The notes under the pieces are model-generated. The model made no database searches, was not told where the DNA came from, and worked only from the letters and a program-made list of their open reading frames with translations. Both the position numbers and the translations under genes were made by a program. This document shows, in pieces, positions 1 to 8,216 of a stretch of DNA of 64,000 nucleotides. Where the stretch lies: NCBI GenBank assembly GCA_021815305.1, contig JAKAHC010000001.1:682001-746000 (forward strand), read 5' to 3'. Position 1 is the stretch's first letter. The number at the start of each line of letters is the position of its first letter. The DNA is from Deltaproteobacteria bacterium. GTDB lineage: Bacteria > Desulfobacterota > Deferrimicrobia > Deferrimicrobiales > Deferrimicrobiaceae.

Positions 1-74
1 TTGATCGCCCGGAAGGCGGGCGTCAGGAGCACCGTGTCTCCGATGTAGCGCAGCTTGATGACGAGGACCTTCAC
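1..74 (-). CDS. Glycosyltransferase family 9 protein, N-terminal fragment (runs off left edge)
   Basis: Only the first 24 codons are in the window. Reading the minus strand from a GTG at 74-72 gives MKVLVIKLRYIGDTVLLTPA and a few more residues. This is the N-terminal signature of ADP-heptose:LPS heptosyltransferase-like GT9 proteins (basic residue, then R-x-I/L-G-D, then a threonine-proline turn). It lies 21 bp downstream of a GT2 gene on the same strand and continues the LPS-core operon. Which sugar it transfers cannot be told from this piece. Confidence 0.75.
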   Translation of the reverse strand, partial: MKVLVIKLRYIGDTVLLTPAFRAI

Positions 75-95
75 GCCGTTCCCTGCCGGGCGCTC

Positions 96-926
96 CTACC
101 CTTTGTACCCGTGGCGCAGCAGATACGGGTAGAACGACGGCGTAAGCCACCGGCTCCGGTGCGGCGGAAGGGGGGACCGGTACTCCGCGACCCGCTTTTC
201 CATGACCTTGGGGTGGGTCCCCCGGAACGGGATCGTCATCCTCAGGTCGTACTCGAAGGTTTCCAGTTCCGGCGCCTTGTCCCCGTGGTAATGCTTCACC
301 ATCGTGTTGCGCTTGGCCCGGCACGTTTCGGGGGGCTTCACCCAGGAGTAGTGGGAGATGTAGATCCGGGTCTTCAGGAAATTCTCCGGGGGGCCGTCCT
401 GCACGTTGCGCCCCGTGGGATCGCCCTTGAGGGCGAACCCGCACGCGTCCGCCGTGGAGACCAGCAGGCCGTCGTTCCGGACGATCCGGATCGCCTTCCG
501 GTAGAAATACGGGTTCACCGTCCGGTAGTCTCCGTAGAAGTGGCGGTACCGGAGCTGAATCGCCAGGATCTCCGGCTTCCCAAGGTTCTCCCGCATCAGT
601 TGCACGAGCCCGGGAAGGTCCTCCTCGTGGATCACCTCGTCGGCCTGGAGGTAGAAGGCCCAGTCCCCCGCGCACTCCTTGAGCGCGAGGTTGGTCAGGT
701 CCCGGAAGAAGTGCCCGCTCTCCCGCACCGTGTCCTGCCACTCGTTCTCGAGGATCCGGATCTTCGGGCTGCCGATGGAGCGGACCAGGTCGAGGGTGCC
801 GTCCTCCGAACGGCCGACGAGCACGACGTACTCGTCGACGATGGGCAGGATCGAGGAGATGGACTCCACGAGGGGATAGTCGAGGGCGATCGCGTTCCGC
901 ACGATCGTGAAACCGGATACCTTCAT
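96..926 (-). CDS. Glycosyltransferase family 2-like protein
   Basis: A 276-residue cytoplasmic protein with a GT-A fold start. MKVSGFTIVRNA at the N terminus, an acidic VVLVGRSEDGT stretch near residues 40-50 and QADEVIHEED near 100 (a DxD-like metal/sugar-nucleotide site) are the recognisable parts. The C-terminal half (tyrosine- and arginine-rich) resembles family-2 proteins used in surface polysaccharide assembly but gives no substrate. I chose the ATG at 926 because AAAGG lies 6 bases before it; an upstream in-frame start at 947 lacks this. It lies 55 bp after the GT10 gene and 21 bp before the next GT9, so it belongs to the LPS operon. Confidence 0.7.
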   Translation of the reverse strand: MKVSGFTIVRNAIALDYPLVESISSILPIVDEYVVLVGRSEDGTLDLVRSIGSPKIRILENEWQDTVRESGHFFRDLTNLALKECAGDWAFYLQADEVIHEEDLPGLVQLMRENLGKPEILAIQLRYRHFYGDYRTVNPYFYRKAIRIVRNDGLLVSTADACGFALKGDPTGRNVQDGPPENFLKTRIYISHYSWVKPPETCRAKRNTMVKHYHGDKAPELETFEYDLRMTIPFRGTHPKVMEKRVAEYRSPLPPHRSRWLTPSFYPYLLRHGYKG

Positions 927-981
927 TCGGACCTTTCCCGGCGACACGGGGCTGCGTTTCGCATCAACATACCATGTTTCC

Positions 982-1902
982 TCACCGCATCGCCTTGGCG
1001 AGACGCCAGCGGAAAGGATGCAGGAACCGGCGCCTGCGGCTCACCGGCGGCGCGTTGTCGGACAGGATCCGGTCGAAGAACGCCAGGATCCGCTCTTCCC
1101 GGTAGAATTCGTTCCCCTCGCCGTCCGGGAAGTACGGCTCCGCCAGCATGGCGCGGTACTTCCCCTCGTCCCGGTCGATCTCGGCGATCTTTTCGATGAA
1201 CTCCTCGTCGCTGCCGTAATCGTTGCGGTGCAGGAAACTGCGCTTGTTGAACTCCCTGCCGACCAGCGGGTTCCCCCAGTAGATCGGGATGCACCGCGCC
1301 CACATGGCGTCCACCAGCTTCTCCGTCGTGTAGCCGTCCACCGACTTGTTCTCGTAGCACAGGTGGAACTTGTACCCCGCGTTGAAATCCCGCTTGATGC
1401 GCGTTCCGAGGGGGAGCGCCTCCCCCATGTTGTTCAGCGCCCGACCCGCGGAGTCCACATGCCTGAAGCGGCACAGCCTGCGGAAAAAATCGACCCGTGT
1501 TCCGGCCTTCCTGCGGTTGGCGTTCGTGATGATGAAGGAGCAGAACTTCCGCCCGGAACGCGCCACGGCGTCCACTTCCTCCGGCGTCTTCCGCAGGTCC
1601 GCCGGCGTGGCCCCGCTCCCCGGGACGTAGCAGGGCAGGCGCAGGTGCCGCGGATCGTCGATGTAGAAGCACGTCATGGCGTAATCGCAGACCCCGAAGT
1701 CCGGCCGGAGGGTCTCGCTGGTCCAGAACACCTTCTTGCATGTGTAGAGCCTGTGAAGGTGCCCCGTGTTGGAGTAGATGAGGATCTCCGGGCGGTCGTC
1801 GATCACGACGTCGTATCCCTTCGACAGGACGTGGGTGAAGAAGTTGTCCGTCTTGTCGAGCCCCCCGAAATCGCAGAAATCCAGGCGCAGAGTCGGCTTC
1901 AT
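982..1902 (-). CDS. Glycosyltransferase family 10 (alpha-1,3-fucosyltransferase-like)
   Basis: A 306-residue protein with the GT10 acceptor/donor signature in its C-terminal half: KFHLCYENKSVDGYTTEK at about residues 178-195, followed by an alanine-rich helix and IPIYWG at 205-210. In fucosyltransferases the matching block reads FxxxFENS-x4-YxTEK and binds GDP-fucose. The product is therefore expected to add fucose or a related deoxysugar to LPS or O-antigen; the donor is inferred. The start overlaps the stop of the upstream GT9 gene as ATGA, so it is probably translationally coupled. No signal peptide is seen, which fits a cytoplasmic peripheral enzyme. Confidence 0.8.
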   Translation of the reverse strand: MKPTLRLDFCDFGGLDKTDNFFTHVLSKGYDVVIDDRPEILIYSNTGHLHRLYTCKKVFWTSETLRPDFGVCDYAMTCFYIDDPRHLRLPCYVPGSGATPADLRKTPEEVDAVARSGRKFCSFIITNANRRKAGTRVDFFRRLCRFRHVDSAGRALNNMGEALPLGTRIKRDFNAGYKFHLCYENKSVDGYTTEKLVDAMWARCIPIYWGNPLVGREFNKRSFLHRNDYGSDEEFIEKIAEIDRDEGKYRAMLAEPYFPDGEGNEFYREERILAFFDRILSDNAPPVSRRRRFLHPFRWRLAKAMR

Positions 1903-2963
1903 GCCTTGCCCTCCGCCGCCGCGGCCGCGAGTCCCGCCGCCGCTTCGAACACCGCCGTCACCGGGATCGCCTCCATGCATTCCCTCGGCCTCTTCCCGTG
2001 GAGGTGGCAGGTCGATTCGTCTTGCGGGCACGGGCTGCACGGGAACCCGGAAGCCACGATGCGCACCCTCCTGCCCCGGGGGCCGTAGAGGACCGGGTCG
2101 GAGGGGCCGAAGATCCCGACCGTCGGGACCCCGAGCCCCGCGGCGATGTGCATGGGCCCCGTGTCGTTGGAGACGAACAGCCCCATCCGGTCGACCAGGG
2201 CGATCGTCTCCCGCAGCTTTCGGATCCCCGCCAACAACACCGGCCCGGACTTCATGCCTTCCGCGACCTCGCGGCACGCGCCCACGTCCCTCGGCCCGCC
2301 GAACACCACCACCCTCCACCCCGCTTCCGCGAGACGGTCCCCGAGAGATGCGAACCGGTCCGCCGGCCACCGCTTGTGCATCCACCCCGCCCCGGGGAAT
2401 AGCCCTGCGAAGGGTCCACCGGAATCCCCCGCGAGGTCCCGGAGCCGCCGGTCCGCCTCCGCCCTCTCCCCGGCCCGCAGGAAGATCTCCGGATCCGGGA
2501 CGGGCACCGGCCCCGTCACCGCTTCCACGATCCGCATCTTCTGCTCCGTCAGGTGCGTCCCCATGTGATCCACGTTCACCGCGTTCGTGTAATAGAAGCG
2601 CCGGCTGCGGATCGCTTCCGCCACCCGGACCGGGGCGCCGGACGCCATGGCCATCTGGCCGGAGCGCGGACCGCAGAACAGGTCGACGACGAGGTCGTAC
2701 CTCCCGGCGCGGACCATGCGCAGCCAGTCGAGGCTCATGCGGGCCCTCTTCCACCCGGGAAGCTTTCTCTGGGCCCACCGGTCGATGACCAGGACCTCGG
2801 CGATGCGCGGGTTCGACTCGAAGACGTCCGCGGAAAAGGCCTCCGTCACCACGGAGAGGGATGCGCCGGGAAACGCCTCGGACAACGCGCGGATCGCTGG
2901 CGTCACCAGCACCATGTCGCCGATCGCCCGGACGGCGAGGACGAGGATCCTGCGAGGCTTCAC
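1899..2963 (-). CDS. Glycosyltransferase family 9 (heptosyltransferase-like)
   Basis: A 354-residue GT9 protein. The N terminus (VKPRRILVLAVRAIGDMVLV) has the RxIGD turn of heptosyltransferases, and the C-terminal Rossmann domain has FVSNDTGPMHIAAGLGVP, the conserved ADP-sugar site, followed by a GIFGPSDP turn. It is a third or accessory heptosyltransferase beyond WaaC and WaaF, so the exact acceptor is unknown. The GTG at 2963 overlaps the upstream stop as GTGA; longer in-frame starts lie inside the upstream GT2 gene and were rejected. It ends with an ATGA overlap into the GT10 gene. Confidence 0.85.
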   Translation of the reverse strand: MKPRRILVLAVRAIGDMVLVTPAIRALSEAFPGASLSVVTEAFSADVFESNPRIAEVLVIDRWAQRKLPGWKRARMSLDWLRMVRAGRYDLVVDLFCGPRSGQMAMASGAPVRVAEAIRSRRFYYTNAVNVDHMGTHLTEQKMRIVEAVTGPVPVPDPEIFLRAGERAEADRRLRDLAGDSGGPFAGLFPGAGWMHKRWPADRFASLGDRLAEAGWRVVVFGGPRDVGACREVAEGMKSGPVLLAGIRKLRETIALVDRMGLFVSNDTGPMHIAAGLGVPTVGIFGPSDPVLYGPRGRRVRIVASGFPCSPCPQDESTCHLHGKRPRECMEAIPVTAVFEAAAGLAAAAAEGKA

Positions 2964-3733
2964 GGGCCCGGCACCTTCCACGGATCCGCGCGCTCCCGGT
3001 ACAGCACGAGGCGGCCCATCTTCGCGTACGCCCCTCCGATCGACGCGACGAACCCGGGCCAGCCGTCCAGCAGGCCGAGCTTCCAGACGTAGGTCTCGAG
3101 GAACTTGAAGAAGAAACCCGCGAGGAACCGGAAACCCCCGGGGATCCCCGGGGCATTGCGTTTCTTCGCGAGCTGCGCCGCCCCGATCTGCGAATAGGAA
3201 AGCTGTTTCATGACGTACTGGGAATAGGAGCGGTACGTGATGTGGAGGAGATCGATCGGCAGGATGCCCACGTTCCCGCCGCGGATCTCGACGTAATCGT
3301 GGGGGTTGATCCCCACGAACCGCCCCTTCTCCTTGAGGAAGAGGCGCAGCACGTGGTCGGGGTACCACCCCCCGTGCCGCATGCGGTGCCCGAGGAAGTA
3401 GTTCCGCCGGGGGAACCGGTATCCGTCGTGGCGGGGGGCGGCGACTTCCTCCCGGATGCGCGCCGCCAGATCGGCGGGAACCCGTTCGTCCGCATCCATC
3501 GAGAGGATCCAGGGCCCCCGCGCCATCTCCATCGCAAAATTCTTCTGTTCCTTGTGGCCGGGCCAGGGGTTGTGGAACACCTTGTCGGTGTACTCCTTCG
3601 CGATCGCCACCGTGCCGTCGGCGCTCCCCGCGTCCACGACGACGATCTCGTCGGCCCAGCGCACCGATTCGAGACAGGCGCGCAGGTTCCCCTCCTCGTT
3701 CAGGCAGACGACCGTAACGGATATCTTCGCCAT
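2960..3733 (-). CDS. GT2 family LPS core glycosyltransferase (WaaE/KdtX-like)
   Basis: A 257-residue inverting GT2 enzyme. It opens with SVTVVCLNEEGNLRACLESV, has VVDAGSADGT near residue 35 and the metal-binding MDADERVP near 80, and ends in a hydrophobic, aromatic C-terminal helix region. The pattern matches the LPS core beta-1,4-glucosyltransferase family (WaaE/KdtX) that modifies heptose I. The ATG at 3733 is preceded by GGGAGAGAGGG. It overlaps the following GT9 by GTGA and lies 68 bp after waaC, inside the heptosyltransferase operon. Substrate assignment is by family only. Confidence 0.75.
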   Translation of the reverse strand: MAKISVTVVCLNEEGNLRACLESVRWADEIVVVDAGSADGTVAIAKEYTDKVFHNPWPGHKEQKNFAMEMARGPWILSMDADERVPADLAARIREEVAAPRHDGYRFPRRNYFLGHRMRHGGWYPDHVLRLFLKEKGRFVGINPHDYVEIRGGNVGILPIDLLHITYRSYSQYVMKQLSYSQIGAAQLAKKRNAPGIPGGFRFLAGFFFKFLETYVWKLGLLDGWPGFVASIGGAYAKMGRLVLYRERADPWKVPGP

Positions 3734-3801
3734 GCGCCCTCTCTCCCGTTGGGTCCCTTCCCCCCCGCCGGCGGCGGGACGTCAGGCAGTGTAGCGCATT
3801 T

Positions 3802-4875
3802 TCATCCGCCGCCCACCAGCTCCGCCATCGCCTCCGCGACCCGCGCGGGGTCGATGCTTCTGCGGCACTCCGCGTCCCGCGGACAAACCTTTTCCCCCTT
3901 GATCTGGCACGCCGCGCACGGAAGCGGGGCCTGGAAGAACCGGTGTCCCGGTCCGACGGGCGCCGCGTACTCTCCCGAGCTCCCGCGGTATACGGAGACG
4001 GTCTTCGCGCCGGCGACCGCCGCCAGGTGAAGCGGCCCGGTGTCCGGGCCGATCATGTGGCCGCACGCGCGATAGACGGAAGCCAGCGCCTTGTACCCCA
4101 TCCTCGGCAGCAACGCATCCCCCCCGCCGGCAAGTTTCCGGATCGCCAGGCACTCCGAGCGCTCCATCTCCGTGCCCCAGGAGAGGAACACTCCCATCCC
4201 CGGAAACCGTTCCCGCAGGAGGAGCACGGTCTGCGCCCAGAATGCCGCGTCCATCCGCTTGGTGTTCCAGGTCGTGCCGGGGTGCAGGGCCAGGCGGGGG
4301 AAAGCCCCGGGGAGCGCCTCCTCGAGAAGGCGCGCGGCAGCGGACATCTCCTCCGGGGTGTTCACGACCTCTCCCCGGAACTCCTCCATGGAGAAAGGTG
4401 TGCCGAAAGGGGAGCTCACCACGCGGAGGATCTTCCGCGTCACGTGCCGGTCCGCCTCCGCCGCGGGCGGGCGGCGGTTGGTGAACCAGAGATTCTGGCG
4501 TTCCCGGACCGTCTCCCGGGGGAACCCGTACCGGAGCGGCGCGCCGGAGAGGTGCGCGACGACGCCGCTCTTGATGTTCCCCTGGACGTCGAAGGCGACG
4601 TCGTATCCCCCGCGGCGAAGCTCCCCCGCCGCCGCGAAGGCCTCCCTCCACGTGGAGGGGGATCCCGCCTTTCCCTTCCACTCCCGGATGGGAAGCGCGA
4701 TCACTCTCGCGATGCCGGGGTTCCCTTCGAGGAGCCCGGCGAACCGGGTGTCCACGACCCAGTGGATCTCCGCCGCCGGCGCGGCGCGGCGCAGGTACGG
4801 GACCGCCGGCAGCGCGTGGAGGATATCTCCGAGTGAGGAGAGTTTCACGATCAGGATCCGTCGCGCTTCAGTCAC
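3802..4875 (-). CDS. waaC: LPS heptosyltransferase I (WaaC-like)
   Basis: A 357-residue GT9 enzyme with the WaaC-specific N terminus ILIVKLSSLGDILHALPA (WaaC proteins read VKTSSLGDVIHTLPA) and IHWVVDTRFAGL near residue 40. The C-terminal domain has HMIGPDTGPLHLAAVAGA for ADP-heptose binding. WaaC adds the first L,D-heptose to Kdo of lipid A-Kdo2 in the cytoplasm. The ATG at 4875 overlaps the end of waaF by 8 bp. C-terminal Cys residues (CAACQIKGEKVC) are also seen in related bacterial heptosyltransferases. WaaC versus WaaF was decided on the N-terminal signature. Confidence 0.85.
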   Translation of the reverse strand: MTEARRILIVKLSSLGDILHALPAVPYLRRAAPAAEIHWVVDTRFAGLLEGNPGIARVIALPIREWKGKAGSPSTWREAFAAAGELRRGGYDVAFDVQGNIKSGVVAHLSGAPLRYGFPRETVRERQNLWFTNRRPPAAEADRHVTRKILRVVSSPFGTPFSMEEFRGEVVNTPEEMSAAARLLEEALPGAFPRLALHPGTTWNTKRMDAAFWAQTVLLLRERFPGMGVFLSWGTEMERSECLAIRKLAGGGDALLPRMGYKALASVYRACGHMIGPDTGPLHLAAVAGAKTVSVYRGSSGEYAAPVGPGHRFFQAPLPCAACQIKGEKVCPRDAECRRSIDPARVAEAMAELVGGG

Positions 4876-5926
4876 CGGCGGCGCACCCCCCGGGCGGCAA
4901 CTCCCGCGCCGCGTCGATCACCATCCCGGGCGTGATGCCGAGCATGCACTCGTGCCCCCGGTCGCAGATCCTTCGCCGGCACGGCGAGCAGTCCACGTCC
5001 ACCCGGACGATCCGGGCGCGCGGGGTCCAGGGCGAGGTCCGGCGCCAGTCCGTGGGACCGAAGACGGCGACAAGGGGGACGCCGAGCGCGGCGGCGATGT
5101 GCATGGGCCCGGAGTCGTTGGTCACCAGGAACGCGGAGAGGGACAGCAGCGCCATCAGTTCCCGGACCGTGGTCTTCCCCGCGAGGTTGACCGGCGCCTT
5201 CCGCATGGATGCCTCGATCTCCCCCGCCAGCGGAGCTTCCGCGGAGGACCCCACGATGACGACGGAGGTCCCCCACTCCTCGGAGAGCGCGTCCGCGACG
5301 GCGGCGAACCGGTCGGGGTACCAGCGCTTCGCCGAACCGTACGTGGCGCCCGGGTTGATCGCGACCATCCGGGATCCGCGTCCGATCCCCCGTTCCGCCA
5401 GGCGCCGGGCCATCGACGACCGCTCTTCCTCCGTAACGGCCAGCCGCAGTTCCGGGTCGGCAGGCCGCGGGATCCCCAGCCGGTCGAGCAGGCAGAGATA
5501 ATACTCCACCTCGTGGCGGGCGAGGATGTCTTCCGTAAGCGGCACGGGCCGGGTGAGCAGGAGGCGGCGTCCGTCGGTGGCGTAACCCGCCCTCTCCGGG
5601 ACCCCCGCGAGGAATGCAAGCAGCGCGGCGTCGAACGCGTTCTGGAAAAGCAGGGCGGCGTCGAACCGGCGGCGCCGGAGCTCCCATGCCATCCGCGCCT
5701 TCCCCGCGGCCCCCTCGTGGCGGCCGGGGCGCTCGTAGACGACCACCTCGTCCACGTCCGGGTGTTGCCGGAACAGCTCCGCGACGAGGGGTTTGGCGAG
5801 GAGGGCGATCCGTACCCCCGGGCACGCGGCGCGGACGGCCGCAAGCGCGGGGGTCGTCATCACCGCGTCGCCCAGCCAGTTCACCGCGCGGAGCAGCAAA
5901 GCTCCCCGCAGATCGGGGAAATCCAT
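4868..5926 (-). CDS. waaF: LPS heptosyltransferase II (WaaF-like)
   Basis: A GT9 enzyme of about 352 residues. The RAVNWLGDAVMTTPAL motif near residue 10 is characteristic of WaaF, and FLVTNDSGPMHIAAALGVP in the C-terminal half is the ADP-heptose site. It adds the second heptose of the LPS inner core. I used the ATG at 5926 (MDFPDLRG), preceded by AAAGGGCGG; an in-frame ATG at 5983 would add 19 residues unlike the family. As the first gene of the minus-strand LPS run it probably carries the operon promoter; the intergenic space up to the tRNA genes is about 140 bp and I saw no convincing minus-strand promoter in it. Confidence 0.87.
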   Translation of the reverse strand: MDFPDLRGALLLRAVNWLGDAVMTTPALAAVRAACPGVRIALLAKPLVAELFRQHPDVDEVVVYERPGRHEGAAGKARMAWELRRRRFDAALLFQNAFDAALLAFLAGVPERAGYATDGRRLLLTRPVPLTEDILARHEVEYYLCLLDRLGIPRPADPELRLAVTEEERSSMARRLAERGIGRGSRMVAINPGATYGSAKRWYPDRFAAVADALSEEWGTSVVIVGSSAEAPLAGEIEASMRKAPVNLAGKTTVRELMALLSLSAFLVTNDSGPMHIAAALGVPLVAVFGPTDWRRTSPWTPRARIVRVDVDCSPCRRRICDRGHECMLGITPGMVIDAARELPPGGCAAGD

Positions 5927-6042
5927 CAGGAATCCGCCCTTTCCCGGAATGCAAGCGGGCGGGAAGGCCCGCCCGGCCATCATATCATCCCCCGGCGCGG
6001 GAGTCGCATGGCGCCATTTTCCTCACCAGAGCATGCGGGATC

Positions 6043-6055
6043 TGGTATATATAAG
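6043..6055 (+). promoter_or_regulatory. Candidate extended -10 promoter for the tRNA-Ser genes
   Basis: TGGTATATATAAG about 10-20 bp before the first tRNA-Ser gives an extended -10 (TG-G-TATATA) in an otherwise GC-rich stretch. No good -35 is visible at 17 bp, which is acceptable for extended -10 promoters. It would transcribe tRNA-Ser(TGA) and perhaps the two following tRNA-Ser genes. Confidence 0.45.
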
Positions 6056-6063
6056 TGTTTCGT

Positions 6064-6151
6064 GGAGGGATGGCCGAGCGGCTGAAGGCGGCGGTCTTGA
6101 AAACCGCTGAGCGGAAACGCTCCGTAGGTTCGAATCCTACTCCCTCCGCCA
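6064..6151 (+). tRNA. tRNA-Ser (anticodon TGA)
   Basis: The acceptor 5' strand GGAGGGA pairs with TCCCTCC. The anticodon arm is GCGGT-CT-TGA-AA-ACCGC, there is a long class II variable arm, and the T-arm is GTAGG-TTCGAAT-CCTAC. The discriminator is G and CCA is encoded. It decodes UCA/UCG-type serine codons. The 3' end is not followed by the repeat found after the next two tRNA-Ser genes. Confidence 0.95.
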
Positions 6152-6180
6152 GGACGTATCCACGGGATGGCGGCAGAACC

Positions 6181-6274
<94 letters not shown>

Positions 6275-6298
6275 GATTCACGGCATCCGGAGGGCCGG

Positions 6299-6439
6299 GG
6301 ATTCGAACCCGAGCCCGCCGCCGACCGGACAGGGAGGAACAGGGCGACGTTCGGGAGCCCGGCAGGCGGGCAAGGCGCCGGGGAGGCGAAGGCCTGGATG
6401 GCCGGAGCCTCGGCGGGCGAATCCCTCCCTCTCCGCCAT
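6299..6439. repeat. 141-bp direct repeat, copy 1, ending in an orphan tRNA-Ser 3' end
   Basis: This block matches 6639-6779 base for base at a constant offset of 340 bp except for one G/A difference (6383 versus 6723). It begins GGATTCGAACCCGAG (an inverted T-arm-like sequence). It ends with CGAATCCCTCCCTCTCCGCC plus AT, identical to the 3' end of the preceding tRNA-Ser but without a T-stem partner or any other tRNA part upstream. It contains no convincing gene. Confidence 0.9.
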
Positions 6440-6490
6440 GATTCACGGCATCCGGAGGGCCGGGGATTCGAACCCGAGCCCGCCGCCGAC
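6418..6490. repeat. Partial tandem copy of the tRNA-3'-end repeat unit
   Basis: Positions 6418-6490 repeat 6253-6325 (offset 165 bp). The copy starts inside the 22-base tRNA-Ser 3' end, runs through CCATGATTCACGGCATCC and stops just before a new sequence that leads into tRNA-Ser(GGA). Together with 6253-6417 it makes an incomplete tandem array of a 165-bp unit. Confidence 0.85.
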
Positions 6491-6515
6491 GATGTTGCGC
6501 CAAAACCGTACGAAC

Positions 6516-6609
6516 GGAGAGGTGTCCGAGCTGGCCGAAGGAACGCGACTGGAAATCGCGTAGGTGGCTAATCCCCGCCTCGAGGGTTCGAATCCCTCCC
6601 TCTCCGCCA
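6516..6609 (+). tRNA. tRNA-Ser (anticodon GGA)
   Basis: Acceptor GGAGAGG/CCTCTCC, anticodon arm CGCGA-CT-GGA-AA-TCGCG, long variable arm (TAGGTGGCTAATCCCCGCCT), T-arm GAGGG-TTCGAAT-CCCTC, discriminator G, CCA encoded. It decodes UCC/UCU. Its final 22 bases are repeated 169 bp downstream at 6758-6779. Confidence 0.95.
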
Positions 6610-6638
6610 TGATTTTCGACTTGTGTTCGGCAGGGGAG

Positions 6639-6779
6639 GGATTCGAACCCGAGCCCGCCGCCGACCGGACAGGGAGGAACAGGGCGACGTTCGGGAGCCC
6701 GGCAGGCGGGCAAGGCGCCGGGAAGGCGAAGGCCTGGATGGCCGGAGCCTCGGCGGGCGAATCCCTCCCTCTCCGCCAT
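6639..6779. repeat. 141-bp direct repeat, copy 2, ending in an orphan tRNA-Ser 3' end
   Basis: This is the second copy of the block at 6299-6439, with one mismatch. The 29 bp between tRNA-Ser(GGA) and this block (6610-6638) differ from the corresponding spacer of copy 1, so only the 141-bp core is conserved. The copy again terminates in the 22-base tRNA-Ser 3' end. Confidence 0.9.
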
Positions 6780-6849
6780 CACCACGGAAAGAGTTCCCGC
6801 CTTGCGAAGGCAAGCCGGAACCACATCGCAGGAGGAACGAGGAGGAACG

Positions 6850-7362
6850 ATGAAAAAGTCCACGCTGTTGGTCGCCGCGTTCATGATGGTTGTCCTTGCC
6901 GGGGCGGGTTGCAAGAAGCAGCAGCCGCCTCCGCCGCCGATGCCCCCCCAGGGCGCGACCGGCATGCCCGGCGGTTCGCCGCACGGTGAGATGGCGCCCG
7001 CCGCGGAAAAAAAGGTCGTGGTCCCCGATTCGGTGAAGAACGCCTGGAAAGCGGTGAAGGTCGAGGTGGAATTCAAGGACAAGAAGACGAAAAAGGAGTT
7101 TTCCGTGCCCCTGAACTCCGAGTTCAAGGTGCCCGATTCCGACCTCGTGCTGAAGGTCGGGGATTTCCTCCCGAACTTCTCGATGTCGACCGACCAGATC
7201 ACCTCCGCCTCCGACAAGCCGGAGAACCCCGCCGTCCGCATGGAGGTGGACCAGGGAGGCAAGGAGATCTTCCACGGGTGGCTGTTCGCGAAGTTCCCGT
7301 CCGTGCATCCCTTCCAGCACGACAAATACGGCGTCGTGCTTCTGGAAGGGGTGAAGAAATAG
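6850..7362 (+). CDS. DUF2155-like lipoprotein
   Basis: A 170-residue predicted lipoprotein. A lysine-start signal peptide ends in the lipobox VLAGAGC at about residue 20, followed by a proline-rich linker (KKQQPPPPPMPP). The mature domain (about 60-170) ends with FHGWLFAKFPSVHPFQHDKY, which resembles the GW-F-x-P-x-F-x-H-x-Y pattern of DUF2155 proteins; their function is unknown. GGAGGAACG lies just before the ATG. The gene stands alone between the tRNA-Ser repeats and a strong terminator. Confidence 0.8.
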   Translation: MKKSTLLVAAFMMVVLAGAGCKKQQPPPPPMPPQGATGMPGGSPHGEMAPAAEKKVVVPDSVKNAWKAVKVEVEFKDKKTKKEFSVPLNSEFKVPDSDLVLKVGDFLPNFSMSTDQITSASDKPENPAVRMEVDQGGKEIFHGWLFAKFPSVHPFQHDKYGVVLLEGVKK

Positions 7363-7383
7363 CCCGCGGATCGCCCGGCGCGA

Positions 7384-7418
7384 GGGGGATGGCCGGGAGG
7401 GCCGTCCCCCTATTTTTT
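7384..7418 (+). terminator. Rho-independent terminator after the DUF2155-like gene
   Basis: GGGGGATGGCC (7384-7394), loop GGGAG, GGCCGTCCCCC (7100-7110 relative to the local block, i.e. ending 7410) form an 11-bp stem with one G-T pair, followed by TATTTTTT. The T tract overlaps the last codons of the convergent suhB gene. Confidence 0.8.
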
Positions 7419-8195
7419 CGCCTCCCGCAGCACCTCGATCATCCGCCCGTGGATCTGTCCGTTCGTGGCAAGAAGATCGGGCTGGTGGATGTCGTACGGC
7501 CCGCCGTCGAGCCTGGATGCGACGCCCCCCGCCTCCTTGAGGATCAGCAGGCCGGCCGCGGTGTCCCAGGGCCTCAGCTTCAGCTCCCAGAACCCGTCGA
7601 AGCGACCGCAGGCCAGGTAGCACAGGTCGAGCGCCGCGGAGCCGTCCCTGCGGATCGCCTGGCCGGTGAAAACGAACGCCCGGAAATAGTCGAAGTTGTT
7701 GTCCGAAGACGTCCTCACATCGTAGGCGAAGCCGGTGGCGAGCAGCGACTTCCGCAGTTCCCGGGTATTCGATACCCGGATGCGCTCCCCGTTCCGGTAC
7801 GCCCCTTCCCCCGGCGACGCGGTGAACGACTCCTCCAACAGGGGATCGAAGACGGCGCCCGCCACCACCTTCCCGTCCCGTTCCACCGCGACGGAGACGC
7901 AGAAGCAGGGGTAGCCGTGCGCGTAGTTCGTGGTGCCGTCCAGGGGATCGACGATCCACCGGTACGGCGAGGGGGAGGTGCGCTCCGGGCTCTCTTCCGA
8001 CAGGACTCCATGGTCCGGATACCGCCTGCGGATCCTTCCCAGGATGTACTCCTCGGACTCCCGGTCCACGTCCGTGACCAGGTTGATCTCCCCCTTGAAA
8101 CGGATTGTCTGCCGCCGGCCGTAGTTCCGCCGCAGGATCTCCCCGGCCCCGCGTGCCGTCTCCTCCGCGAACGCCAGCAGTTCCCGATGCTCCAT
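7410..8195 (-). CDS. suhB: Inositol monophosphatase family protein (SuhB-like)
   Basis: A 261-residue soluble phosphatase of the FIG superfamily. Metal site 1 is LSEESPE near residue 65, metal site 2 is WIVDPLDGTTNYAHG at about 78-92, and the C-terminal motif is LRPWDTAAGLLILKEAGG near 200. It should hydrolyse inositol-1-phosphate or a related sugar phosphate with Mg2+; in many bacteria SuhB also assists rRNA antitermination. The ATG at 8195 has AGGAGG 7 bases upstream, so longer in-frame starts were rejected. It is convergent with the lipoprotein gene and divergent from the transporter operon. Confidence 0.9.
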   Translation of the reverse strand: MEHRELLAFAEETARGAGEILRRNYGRRQTIRFKGEINLVTDVDRESEEYILGRIRRRYPDHGVLSEESPERTSPSPYRWIVDPLDGTTNYAHGYPCFCVSVAVERDGKVVAGAVFDPLLEESFTASPGEGAYRNGERIRVSNTRELRKSLLATGFAYDVRTSSDNNFDYFRAFVFTGQAIRRDGSAALDLCYLACGRFDGFWELKLRPWDTAAGLLILKEAGGVASRLDGGPYDIHQPDLLATNGQIHGRMIEVLREAKK

Positions 8196-8216
8196 CGCGC
8201 CCTCCTCTTTTCCCCG

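Noticed and set aside
111-1199. Long plus-strand frames through the LPS and other minus-strand operons
   Set aside because: They mirror well-supported genes on the other strand, have no domains, and are rich in Arg/Pro/Gly/His as expected of antisense frames in GC-rich DNA.
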